Part shown: piece after piece, positions 32,153 to 40,805 of the stretch | Layout: each line of letters opens with the position of its first letter | How positions within the stretch are numbered: position 1 is the first letter of the stretch | From: Brucella oryzae | GTDB lineage: Bacteria > Pseudomonadota > Alphaproteobacteria > Rhizobiales > Rhizobiaceae | Direction of reading: 5' to 3' | Length of the DNA stretch: 64,000 bases | NCBI GenBank assembly: GCA_012103035.1 | Contig: JAAVLL010000003.1 | Coordinates: 186,001 to 250,000, forward strand | The notes under the pieces: generated by a model | Seen by the model: the letters and a program-made list of their open reading frames with translations, nothing else | Told to the model about the DNA's origin: nothing | The model's database searches: none | Position numbers and translations under genes: made by a program

Positions 32153-32257
32153 ATGCCGGACTTCTTCACCCTCGTTCTTTTCGCCGCCGCGGCGATGGTG
32201 CTCACCGCCACGCCCGGCCTCGACATGCTTCTCATCGCCTCGCGCAGCGTCAGCTAG
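32153..32257 (+). pseudogene. LysE/RhtB-family exporter, N-terminal fragment
   Basis: MPDFFTLVLFAAAAMVLTAT, PGLDMLLIASRSVS and stop: the first helix and conserved PGPD-type turn of LysE/RhtB amino-acid exporters, with all later helices missing. The sequence then passes directly into an AraC gene fragment on the other strand, consistent with a deletion fusing two neighbours. Confidence 0.7.
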
Positions 32258-32522
32258 GCCGGTCCGCCGGCTTACCCTCTCTTTATCGCCGCTCATCTCG
32301 GTTGCCGTTTCCGTGAGATAGCGTGCCGGAGTTGTCCCGAGCATCCGCCGGAACATCGCGGTGAACGCGCTCGGCCTTTCATATCCCAGATCAATCGCAA
32401 TATTCGTCACGGATTCGCCGTCCGCCAGCCTTTGAAGCGCAAGACCGACATGCAGTTGTTGCCGCCAGCGACCGAACGACATGCCCATCTCCCGCTGGAA
32501 TAGCCTCGTCAGAGTGCGGTTG
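32258..32522 (-). pseudogene. AraC-family regulator, HTH fragment cut by IS copy B
   Basis: The minus strand reads NRTLTRLFQREMGMSFGRWR, QQLHVGLALQRLADGESVTN and IAIDLGYERPSAFTAMFRRM, the second half of an AraC DNA-binding domain. It begins abruptly at the IS copy B terminus (32523) and has no proper C-terminal stop; the frame runs on antisense through the LysE fragment. Both ends are therefore broken. Confidence 0.75.
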
Positions 32523-33338
32523 GGTGTTGTCACGTTAAGTTTCTCTGGCCGGAAAGACCAGGGGCTCGTAGATATTCATGCGAAACAGGCCGCAATTTTC
32601 CATGCATCGAAAGCTTCGAGGCGATGGTAGCGAATTGTGTGTGCGGCTCGGCGACGAGATGGAACAGAGAAACAATTGCGGGTCGCTGAGTGCATGGAGA
32701 CGAACCGTTGCAACGCTCCAGGTGACCGATGACCTTGCATGGTTCGCTCCCGTTTCCTAAACGGCAGATGGCTATTTTCAGCCCGATTATTGAGGCCCTT
32801 GTGCGACCAATGGCCAAGGCCGGGTGCCACTTCTGCCTTTGCTGCACCGTAGGAGCGGAGCTTATCGGTGATGATCCGTTTGGGGGCAAAGCCATAGCGC
32901 TTCATTAACGCCACAAGCAATCGCTTTGCCGCCCTTTTATCACGCCGCTTCTGCAAGATTTCTTCGAGAACGGAGCCATGTTGATCAACCGCACGCCAAA
33001 GCCAGAATTTTTCTCCAGCGCATTTGACGACCACTTCGTCCAAATACCAAATATCGCCGGGGCGCGCCTGACGCCGCCGCAAGTTGCGTGTGATCTGGGG
33101 CCGAACTTGGCGATCCAACGACGAACTGTCTCGTATGATACGTCGATTCTACGCTCAAGCAGCATTTCCTCAACTTCACGCAGACTAAGGTTGAACCGCA
33201 GATAAAGCCACACCGCATGAGCAATAATCTGTGGCGGAAAACGGTGACGCTTGAAGATGATAACTGATGTCTGCATCGCCAAAATTTACGCCCAAACCGT
33301 CAGGCAGGCAACTGTAGCCCAGTTAACGTGACAACACC
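32523..33338 (-). mobile_element. IS6-type insertion sequence, copy B
   Basis: 816 bp with the same terminal repeats as copy A (GGTGTTGTCACGTTAA...). It interrupts an AraC gene at its left end. No 8-bp target duplication is seen. It faces copy A. Confidence 0.9.
32576..33276 (-). CDS. IS6-family transposase (copy B), one frame break
   Basis: Identical in design to copy A. Here the segment LQKRRDKRAAKRLLVALMKR is in frame (four A in GATAAAAGGG), but the frame slips at the C run after IAKFG near 33118 (four C where copy D has five). One residue differs at the start (MQTSVIIFKRHRF instead of SDII). Together with copy D an intact 233-residue enzyme can be assembled. Confidence 0.85.
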
Positions 33339-33395
33339 TCGCCGTCACATATAACTTATTCCTAAGATTGAAAGCAAGCCGTCAATCTTGAATGA

Positions 33396-33468
33396 GCAGG
33401 AGTCGCCAAGTGGGAAGGCAACGGTCTCCAAAACCGTCATCGGGGGTCAATTCCCTCCTCCTGTGCCA
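33396..33468 (+). tRNA. tRNA-Trp-like gene (anticodon CCA)
   Basis: The sequence folds with a 7-bp acceptor stem (GCAGGAG with CTCCTGT), D stem GCC/GGC, anticodon stem ACGGT/ACCGT closing loop CTCCAAA (anticodon CCA at 33428-33430), T stem GGGGG/CCCTC, and encoded 3' GCCA. The T loop reads TCAATT, one T short of TTCAATT, either an indel or a defect. The D-arm resembles tRNA-Gln more than the usual alphaproteobacterial tRNA-Trp, so this may be an accessory or element-borne tRNA. Confidence 0.6.
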
Positions 33469-33574
33469 ATAATATTAATCCATGTATTAAGACTGATGCG
33501 TAACTTCATCGTAAACGAAATTTTGTCACTTATACGGCCATATATAAAACATAGATGCTCCTTCGATGGCGCTA

Positions 33575-34183
33575 TTATTTGTCTTTAGTTGCCATTTCTA
33601 AATGACTTTGTGTCGTTTTGCATTCCTTGAAAAGCACCGATGCAATCAACTCTGCGTTTGACTGTATATCTGAGGTCGGAATGGGATGACGGACAAATTG
33701 CACAACAATCCCAACCAAGCATGTAGCAAAAATTCAGCAGAAATGTCCTGTCGAAAATGCCCTGCCTCGACCTCAGTTTTGATGTTTACCGCAATCATGC
33801 TAATAAGCTCCTGCCTTGTCTCCTCACCCTCGGGTTCATGTAGCATTGCGACGGTCATAGCATCACGATTGCCTTGCAGGAATGTCAGTAAGCTGGTGAC
33901 GGCTATAGTTGTAAGCGATTTGAGATCGTCAGCTCGAACGGATGGCGGGATCAGCGAGTTTTACAAGCTCGCGCAGGTTTTCGCGAAAGTCGGCAACGAC
34001 CGCATGGTGGACTTCGTCCCTGGACTTGAAATGTCTGTAGACCGCAGGCTGCGTAAGGCCCAATCGTGCCGCGACGTCGACCATCTTTGCCTTTCGGCCG
34101 TGTGCGGCGATCTCAACCGCAGCAGCTTCAATTAACTGTTGGCGTGTTCGATCTCCTTTTCTTGCATTCATGAATTTTACCAT
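33575..34183 (-). CDS. TetR-family transcriptional regulator, frame-broken
   Basis: The N-terminal HTH reads RTRQQLIEAAAVEIAAHGRK, AKMVDVAARLGLTQPAVYRH and FKSRDEVHHAVVADFRENLR. After breaks near 33930 and 33665 the C-terminal part is MTVAMLHEPEGEETRQELIS, FLLHAWLGLLCNLSVIPFRP and LIASVLFKECKTTQSHLEMA. About 200 residues. ATG 34183 or 34171 is preferred because the frame's first ATG (34204) lies inside the palindrome at 34194-34209. The target is unknown; no transporter is adjacent. Confidence 0.8.
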
Positions 34184-34193
34184 TGCGTTTAAA

Positions 34194-34209
34194 GTTATAT
34201 CCATATAAC
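34194..34209. promoter_or_regulatory. Perfect palindrome at the TetR gene 5' end
   Basis: GTTATATCCATATAAC: 7-bp arms around CC, ten bases upstream of ATG 34183 (minus strand). Position and symmetry suit an autoregulatory TetR operator. Confidence 0.55.
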
Positions 34210-34499
34210 AATTGATCCCGCACCAAAGCGGGACTGCGTGACAGGCTTATTATAAGCACAGTCACCTTTAAAGAAGTTAAGGAGCAAAACGGATTATGAA
34301 AGCGACCAAGATGCAAAAATCCCCGGATTGTGGGATATGTTGTTATGTGCAAAAATGCTAAATTGATTAGACTAGACTCTGTGGCTTGGTAGGAGTCTGT
34401 TAAAATTGTTGGGGCGATTAAAATATACAGAGATTGGCTGAGATATAATTGCCATATCTATAATTTTCTGCGCCCTTTCAATAAAATTGGTGGGCGGGA
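34210..34499. other. AT-rich intergenic region
   Basis: No gene seen. It separates the TetR gene from the molybdopterin-domain/two-component operon and probably contains the latter's promoter. A short hairpin-like segment (AAAATCCCC...GGGAT, about 34316-34337) resembles part of the terminator at 37073. Confidence 0.4.
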
Positions 34500-35006
34500 A
34501 TGCAGGTTTCTAGGCGTTTTCTTCTAAAATCCGTGGCCGTACTGGCGGTCTGCTCGATTGGCATGGTCAATTCGGCGGTTAGCCGAACTTTTGGCGAACT
34601 GATCATTAAGACGGTCGACGGACAAACTATCGTTATTCCCGAAGCTGAATTGTTGGCTCAGCCGCAAGCGATTGTTAATACGCACACAGCATGGACAACG
34701 GGGCGACATGAGTTCAAAGGCTTATTACTCACCGACGTATTAGCCAAAGCGGGCATTGATGTCTCGTCTCCACGCGACATGAAAATGCGTGTTCTGGCGC
34801 TGAACGACTATGTCATCTACATTCCGCTCGAAGACGCGATCAAGTATAAGGTGCTTGTCGCAGCCTTTATGGATGGAAAAGGCTAACAGTAAGTGATAAA
34901 GGCCCTTATTGGCTAGTCTATCCACGTGACGAGTTCACGGAGCTGAAAGACTCCCGATTTGACCACCGTTGGGCAGCAGCTGAAAGAGATATCGATCATA
35001 AAATAA
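34500..35006 (+). CDS. Small exported molybdopterin-oxidoreductase-fold protein (Tat signal), frame-broken
   Basis: The N-terminus VSRRFLLKSVAVLAVC carries a twin-arginine motif (S-R-R-F-L) and a hydrophobic stretch. The remainder (KTVDGQTIVIPEAELLAQPQ, FKGLLLTDVLAKAGIDVSSP, ALNDYVIYIPLEDAIKYKV, GPYWLVYPRDEF) resembles the sulfite-oxidase/YedY-type molybdopterin domain in its short stand-alone form, about 165 residues. A frame change lies near 34885. Its stop overlaps the kinase start (TAATG). It probably acts in the periplasm as a ligand or redox input to the sensor kinase. Confidence 0.7.
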
Positions 35007-36431
35007 TGACACACGAACGCGGCTATGTAGTCGCAAGTGTGGCTATTCTCGTATTCGTTGCCGTACTTGCGTATGCTTTCATCCAGCTTCTTTCAATTCA
35101 CAAAGCACTCTCAACCTTTACGGGAGAGAATATGCTTTGGAATGTCACAGAGACAGAAAGAAGCGCGTAGGCTCTCTGAGGCACTGCTATTATCATCTGA
35201 GTATTATGAGAACGAAGACGTGGCCTTCAGATACGACATACTGTTAAGCAGGGTCAAACTGATTAACGACAGCCCTCAATACGACTTTTATGTCAGCATT
35301 GACGGCAAAGAGCATCTTGAAGAGCTGAATCGAATTTTGAATGTCGTCCAAATCGCTCTCGACGACGGCAAGAGTAATGCCAGACGCATCTATGCATTGC
35401 TCCTTCCAATCTTCAACAGCCTGTCGCGTTTGGGCAACAAGACGATGATCCAGCAGCGCGTGGAAGCAGGAAAGCAACGCGATAATCAGTTGCGCGCCAT
35501 ATACCTGCTGATGATGTCAAGTGCAGGGCTATTGGTTTCGGGAGCGGCTTTGTCATGGCTCCTGATGTCGAATATCCGTGCGCTCAATAAAACACATGCT
35601 GAACTCTTTGCTTACAAAGAGAAGCTGGAAGATACGGTTGCCGAACGGACGGCTGCCCTCCTGGAATCGCTGGAAAACGAGCGCCAGACGAACGCGGTCT
35701 ACATAAACTTCCTGACCACGGTATCGCACCAGTTCCGCACACCAATAGCGATCATCGATCTAATCGCCCAACGGTTTGTCCGCTGGCCACAGGATGTGAC
35801 CAAAGCGATTCTGGTAGAGAAGGCACAGCGTATTCGAACTGCCATCAAGCGTCTCAATCTGATTATCGATAGCACGATTAACAATGATCGGCTGACTGAA
35901 AGCGGTCTCGATCTGTTGGTAACAAATATAAACTTCTCGGAAGTGATACAGAAGGCCTGTTCATATCACTCAGATATTTATCCAGAGCGACGCTTAAACC
36001 TCTTTCTTCCTGATAAACCTATCTGGACTTGTGGTGACGCAACGCATCTGGAGCAGGTGATTATCAACTTTCTTTCGAATGCTGAAAAGTATTCAAGCTT
36101 GTCGACACCTGTCGACATCAGGCTCCGGACGCGCGCCGATCAGATCGTCTGCTCGGTCACAGACTATGGAATTGGTATTCCGGCCGAAGACCAGGCCAGG
36201 ATTTTTGACAGGTTCTTCCGCGCAGCGAACGTTTCACACCTTCCAGGTAGCGGCCTTGGGTTGAGTCTCTCCTCGATGCTGGCGCATCTGCACGGAGGCA
36301 AGATCACCTGCAAATCAATACCAGGTAGCGGAACAACGTTTGAATTTACGTTGCCGCTGGATGGGAAAAACCATGAAAAAATCGAACATCTGCGAACAGA
36401 AAACGGTCCTTTGTATCGAAGACGAAGCTGA
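35006..36431 (+). CDS. Membrane sensor histidine kinase, one frame break
   Basis: N-terminal helix VVASVAILVFVAVLAYAFI, a periplasmic helical sensor of about 120 residues (YYENEDVAFRYDILLSRVKL), a second helix LLMMSSAGLLVSGAALSWLL, then a coiled coil. H-box FLTTVSHQFRTPIAIIDLIA, N-box EQVIINFLSNAEKYSS, G1 VTDYGIGIPAEDQARIFDRF and G2 LPGSGLGLSLSSMLAHLHGG are all present, so the kinase should be active. The frame breaks near 35150. It overlaps the response regulator gene by 59 bp. Confidence 0.88.
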
Positions 36432-37050
36432 TATTCGCAAAGAACTCGTATTTGGGCTATCGAAATTTGGCTTCAAGGTCATGTCCGCAGGAAGCGGAGA
36501 AGAAGCTTTATCGCTGTTGAGTGTAGAGCGCCCCGATTTAATCCTCTGCGATGTTCTCATGCCCTGTTTTGGTGGATTGGAGCTTCTGAAACGAATCCGC
36601 GCAACGATGCCTCACCTGAATTCCACGCCTTTTCTTTTCCTTTCAGCTTTGACAGACCGTTCTCACATTCTTCAGGGTCTGAAGCTGGGCGCGGACGATT
36701 ATCTGACCAAACCAATCGATTTTGACCTGCTCGAAACCAAGATTACTCGCAAGATGGAACTTGTCGAACGTAGTAAGAACACTCCTGCTTCGGCCGATTC
36801 TGATAGTGTTGTTTCGCCACCCACGAATGAGACGAAGGCAAAACTGACAAAACGAGAACTCCAGGTTCTTAGCGAGTTTGCCAAAGGTCATACGAACGGC
36901 CAGGTAGCTCGAATATTGGGATTGTCCGAATACACTATTGGCGATCACTCAAAATCTATTCTCAAGAAATTGAATGCTGCGAGCCGAACTCAAGCTGTTC
37001 ACGAAGCTATCGCGCAGGGCCTGGTCGGCGTAAATAAAGCAAAAACGTGA
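36373..37050 (+). CDS. Response regulator with LuxR-type HTH
   Basis: Intact, 225 residues. Receiver domain: acidic pair E16-D17, phospho-acceptor D60 (LILCDVLMP), Thr/Ser in FLFLSALTD, Lys in YLTKPID. A linker of about 35 residues leads to the LuxR/FixJ HTH: LTKRELQVLSEFAKGHTNGQ, VARILGLSEYTIGDHSKSIL and KKLNAASRTQAVHEAIAQG. It is translated from within the kinase gene 3' end and partners it. The adjacent surface-fibre genes are the likely target. Confidence 0.9.
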   Translation: MKKSNICEQKTVLCIEDEADIRKELVFGLSKFGFKVMSAGSGEEALSLLSVERPDLILCDVLMPCFGGLELLKRIRATMPHLNSTPFLFLSALTDRSHILQGLKLGADDYLTKPIDFDLLETKITRKMELVERSKNTPASADSDSVVSPPTNETKAKLTKRELQVLSEFAKGHTNGQVARILGLSEYTIGDHSKSILKKLNAASRTQAVHEAIAQGLVGVNKAKT

Positions 37051-37072
37051 CAGAAATCAGTCGGAATCTGTA

Positions 37073-37095
37073 AAAATCCCGGATCGAGGGATTTT
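37073..37095 (+). terminator. Stem-loop after the response regulator
   Basis: AAAATCCC, a seven-base loop, GGGATTTT: an 8-bp stem ending in a short T run, 22 bp past the regulator stop. It separates the two-component operon from the fibre locus. Confidence 0.6.
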
Positions 37096-37136
37096 CGCAA
37101 TTAATATTGAGTGATAAGCAGTAAAATCACAGAAAG

Positions 37137-37595
37137 TTGAGTGGTGCACTTAGAAGGGGCTTCCAGTGCGGGGATTTACTGCGTCTTTTCAAGATATTTG
37201 GGTGCGCAACACTTATAGTCGCGGCAGTGTCTGCTTCCGACGCACAGAGCACAATGTCACCAGCAACGGACTGGACAGGCAATTACAGCTTCTCGTCGAC
37301 TGCTGATCGAAACCTCCGCCTTCTACAGGCGGATATGATCGAGCGCGAGAAGGGATACTACGAGTCTCTCGGCAGGACGACGATCAATCAGACGGTGACG
37401 AACAACTCCGTTACCAAGATTGGGCAGAACACGAATGCCATCGGGTCGGTGAACAATACGACCACGAATATCGATCTGTCGGGCAACAATAACAGTATCG
37501 ACATCAGCAGTTCGTCGAATTCGAACGGCTGCCAGGATGGCAGTGTGAATATCGGCCATTCCGGTACGACGTCTGCTACGTCGGGCTGCCAGTAA
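37137..37595 (+). CDS. Secreted Asn/Thr/Ser-rich curlin-like protein
   Basis: 152 residues. A long leader with a hydrophobic core (IFGCATLIVAAVSASDAQS) is followed by NYSFSSTADRNLRLLQADMI and a low-complexity tail: RTTINQTVTNNSVTKIGQNT, NAIGSVNNTTTNIDLSGNNN, then CQDGSVNIGHSGTT and CQ. The alternating N/T/Q/G pattern is like curlin and holdfast-anchor fibre subunits, though I see no exact CsgA repeat. Two cysteines flank the last segment. It lies just ahead of a CsgG-type secretion lipoprotein, which would export it. The TTG start is uncertain. Confidence 0.6.
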   Translation: MSGALRRGFQCGDLLRLFKIFGCATLIVAAVSASDAQSTMSPATDWTGNYSFSSTADRNLRLLQADMIEREKGYYESLGRTTINQTVTNNSVTKIGQNTNAIGSVNNTTTNIDLSGNNNSIDISSSSNSNGCQDGSVNIGHSGTTSATSGCQ

Positions 37596-37612
37596 GGCTG
37601 AAGGCGGGGTCA

Positions 37613-38644
37613 ATGAAAGTTTCTCGTATCGCAACCGCTTTCGGGGTGGCTTTGTCACTGTCGGCCTGCACGGCGACAGCCGTTACACCTCCGAAAATGA
37701 ATGCAAAGCTCATGGAAGGGCCACCGTTTCCGACATCGTGACGCCGTTTGACAGAGCGCTAATGTGCCTGAATGGCCGCGTGTCCAAGAACGTCGTGTTC
37801 TCTGTCGGCGCGATACTGGATCAGACGGGAAGGAAAGCTTCACCGATGGTGGTGTTGGCAAATTCGTCACCCAAGGCGCTGGCGACATGGTTCAGTCCGC
37901 TTTGTTCAAGGCCGGGACCACCATCGTCAATCGCCGCGATCCGCGTGTGACCACCACCGAGATGGAATGGAAGATTCGCGATAATCGGCGGATCATTCCA
38001 ACCAGCTATTACGTCACAGGCAGCATCAACAGCCTCGATTTCATTCCAGGCGGCGGTGTGGAAGCCGAGGTGGCTGGGGTTGGTGCCAAGTATCGGCAAA
38101 ACCGGATGCTGGTAGGCATCGATCTCGCCCTAACCGACGCGGGCAGCGGCCGCGTCGTCGCAAATGTGCCGATCCATAAGCAAATCTATGCCAGCGAATA
38201 TGGCGCGACGGCGGGCCGTTTCTTCGGCGACACCTTGGTGAACGCCCAGATCGGTGGGCGCGAGCGAGAAGCTCTCCATTTCGCACTTCGTCAGATGCTT
38301 TATCTCGGTACGTTCAGCTGCTGACGCAGGTCATGAAGGCTGAGAACTATGCGGACTGCCGTGCCCACATTGAGAAAATGCACGGTGTCATCTCGAATAC
38401 CAGCACGAGCGATGCCGTGGCATCGCTTGAAAAGAAGAAGTCGGTGCAGATGGCTCAGGCAACGAAACCTGTAGACAAGACCCTTGCGAAAACGCCAACG
38501 GCAGTCTCTCGCCCCGTCAACAACACTGTTTCAACAAGTCCTCTTCCTGCGAACGGAAGCCAGCAGAAGAGCCTCATGAAGTGGGACGCAGCCAAGGGCG
38601 GCTGGGTTCCAAACGATAGCGGAGCTGAAACGCCCGGCTCCTGA
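37613..38644 (+). CDS. CsgG/HfaB-family outer-membrane lipoprotein, frame-broken
   Basis: Signal peptide with lipobox: VSRIATAFGVALSLSACTAT. After changes near 37725 and 37830 the CsgG body reads DQTGRESFTDGGVGKFVTQG-like sequence, MVQSALFKAGTTIVNRRDPR, NSLDFIPGGGVEAEVAGVGA, MLVGIDLALTDAGSGRVVAN and GRFFGDTLVNAQIGGREREA. A third change near 38322 adds a Lys/Pro/Thr-rich C-terminal extension ending WDAAKGGWVPNDSG. CsgG and Caulobacter HfaB form the outer-membrane channel for amyloid or holdfast-anchor subunits. The extension is longer than in CsgG. Confidence 0.82.
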
Positions 38645-38739
38645 TGTATCGAACTTGCCGCATCGCGGGAGGTCGAACGGTGCACCCCAACACCTGAAGA
38701 GCATAAAAGGCAGTAATGGGGACTGCCATGGAGACGAAA

Positions 38740-39590
38740 ATGAACAAGTTCTTTGCATCGGCGTCCGTCGCCGCAATCATTCTCGGTTTCGGTTCGGCTG
38801 CACAGGCACAGACCCTGTCGAACACGATTGGCCAGCCTGTCATCGATCAGATGAGCCAGTTCGAAAACGGCAACTGGATCAACCGCGCAATCAACACGGC
38901 TGCAATCGATGGCAGCGTGAACATTATCGGCATTCCGAACATCGAGGAATCTTCGTCGATTTCCGGCGCAATTGATGTCGGTCTCGGCGCAGGTATCGAT
39001 CTTGAAGGCTCGGGCATCGATATCACCAATCCGCTGGCTGGCGCAATCGAACTCGGCGTTGACGTTAATGCTCATCTGAAGGCCAACGTATCCATCGAGG
39101 AAACCTCCAAGGTCGGTGGCGCAATCGTGAAGTCGACGGATGTTATCAAGACGGTCGCCGCAGGCGCTGTCAACACGGGCCACATCGCCACTGCTGTTTC
39201 GGCTGCGAGCGACTCGTCCTCTACTACTGCCAACATCTCACTGTCCGATCTGAAATATGTCAACGGCGAAGTGTCCCAGGCTTCGGCTTCGACCTCTAAC
39301 ACCGCTGCGGAGGCACTCGCTGCCGAAGGTACGTTTGCATCACTTGGCAACCTCAGCGTCGGCATCAGTCAGACGGTTGCCAGCTCGTCGTCCGGCCCGC
39401 CATGGGCGTCTACGCAGTTAACGAAGCGTTCAACAATGCCGACATCAACGGTAGCGTGAACATCCTCAGCAACGGCACGGATCTCGCTGGTATCTCGACT
39501 GTTGCCGCTGGCGCGGTCAATACCGGTACGATCTCTCTCGGCTTTGATGGCGCTGCTCTGAACAGCGCCATCAATGGCGGTGGAAACTAA
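38740..39590 (+). CDS. Secreted repeat protein of the fibre locus (HfaD-like by context), one frame break
   Basis: Signal peptide MNKFFASASVAAIILGFGSA ending AQAQ; ATG 38740 has GGAG seven bases upstream. The mature chain is Ala/Ile/Ser/Asn-rich with recurring units: AAIDGSVNIIG and ADINGSVNILS; TVAAGAVNTGHIA and TVAAGAVNTGTIS. Such spaced repeats suggest a beta-rich fibre or anchor. The frame breaks near 39395. About 283 residues. Position next to the CsgG-type channel argues for export through it. HfaD similarity is inferred from context and composition. Confidence 0.6.
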
Positions 39591-39697
39591 TATAGCCCCT
39601 TTCCATCGCTGAACGACTGCGGTCGCCGTCTCAAGCATCTCCCGCCGGAATGGGCGAGACGGCGGTCGCAGTTTGAACTATGAGGAATCGAAACAAG

Positions 39698-40690
39698 ATG
39701 AAAAAGCCGTCGCTATTGGATTTCTGCTCAGCTCTGTCGCTCCGGCGCTTGCTGCAGATCCTGTCATTCCCGACCCCGTCGTTGAGCCACCCGTTTACCA
39801 GGCATTGCCGATGTGGACAGGCCTGTATATCGGCGGTCAGCTTGGCTGGGCGAGAGGACAGCGAGCACCGCATATTCCCGCCAGCTCGAAACCGACACCG
39901 GTAGATCCGACAGACCCCACTGATCCGACAGATCCTACCGACCCAACTGATCCGGAGCAGAGCTGTGACCTCGGCGATTTCGCCTGGGCTGCCGCTTCGA
40001 CCACGAATACCAGTGCCATCGCATGGGCTGATCCGTGCAAGGCATGGGGCATCGGCCAGACGTCGAATACCGGGCGGGAGCAATAGCAGTTGAACAGGCT
40101 GCATCAACACCTGCTGCCGCAACAAAGCAGACCCTGAGCACTGCCTCGCTCGATGCCGGAACGATAGCTGCGGCTGAGGATGCCGGATCTGCTGACGCTA
40201 TTTCTTATAGCTCCGGTGGCCATCGGGATACGTTCATCGGCGGTGTCCATATCGGATATAATCACCAGTTCGAAAACAATCTCGTTCTGGGTGCCGTCGC
40301 CGACCTCAACTTCCTCGATTGGGATCGCTATGTCGGTGCCCGCTACCAGGACCATTCGCTTGAGGCCCGCCAGTCTCTGAAATATCTGGGCACGGTTCGG
40401 GCCAAGCTCGGTTACGCGGCAGATCGTGTCCTCGTCTATGGCACGGGCGGTCTGGCCTATGGCGGCATCAAGAACAGTCTGTCCGTGGACGGAGCGACTG
40501 TCGAATCCGACACCAAGACCCGTTTCGGTTATGCAGTCGGCGCGGGCGTTGATTTCCTCGCCTTCGACAATGTCAGCATCGGTGCGGAATACCTTTTACC
40601 GATCTTGGCAAGAAATCGAGCAACGACGTCTTCCGAAACAACGTCAGGTTCCACAGCCTGTTCCTCAAGGCCTCATATCATTTCAAGTAA
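39698..40690 (+). CDS. Omp31/porin-family outer-membrane beta-barrel with DPT-repeat linker, frame-broken
   Basis: Signal peptide AVAIGFLLSSVAPALA|ADP; the first frame change lies in the run of A after ATG 39698. WTGLYIGGQLGWARG opens the barrel, interrupted by a Pro/Asp/Thr linker and a long insert with two Cys. After a change near 40085 the barrel continues: FIGGVHIGYNHQFENNLVLG, VRAKLGYAADRVLVYGTGGL, FGYAVGAGVDFLAFDNVSIG, and after 40600 SLFLKASYHFK with the C-terminal aromatic signature of outer-membrane proteins. It belongs to the Omp25/Omp31 group, with an unusual external insert. Confidence 0.82.
39904..39954 (+). repeat. Tandem nine-base repeat encoding (Asp-Pro-Thr)n
   Basis: Five consecutive DPT codon triplets plus DP, with synonymous differences between units (gatccgaca, gaccccact, gatcctacc...). 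Codon variation shows the protein repeat is conserved, not just a slipped DNA repeat. It forms an extended linker in the porin-like protein. Confidence 0.8.
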
Positions 40691-40805
40691 GTTAGTGGGG
40701 AGCAAAAGGGGCGGGCATGCTGAAATCGAAAATAAAACGCGTGGCCGCTCCCTTTGGTCGCAGACGAGACCGTCCCTTAGATGAACTGGGGATACTAATC
40801 TGCCA

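Noticed and set aside
33410-33440. Suppressor tRNA reading the TAG or TGA codons in this window
   Set aside because: The anticodon is CCA (Trp, UGG) and no anticodon for UAG or UGA is present; single-base changes would be needed.
39904-39954. Simple-sequence phase-variation tract
   Set aside because: The unit is nine bases with differing codons, so slippage would be poor and in-frame; it is better seen as a protein repeat.
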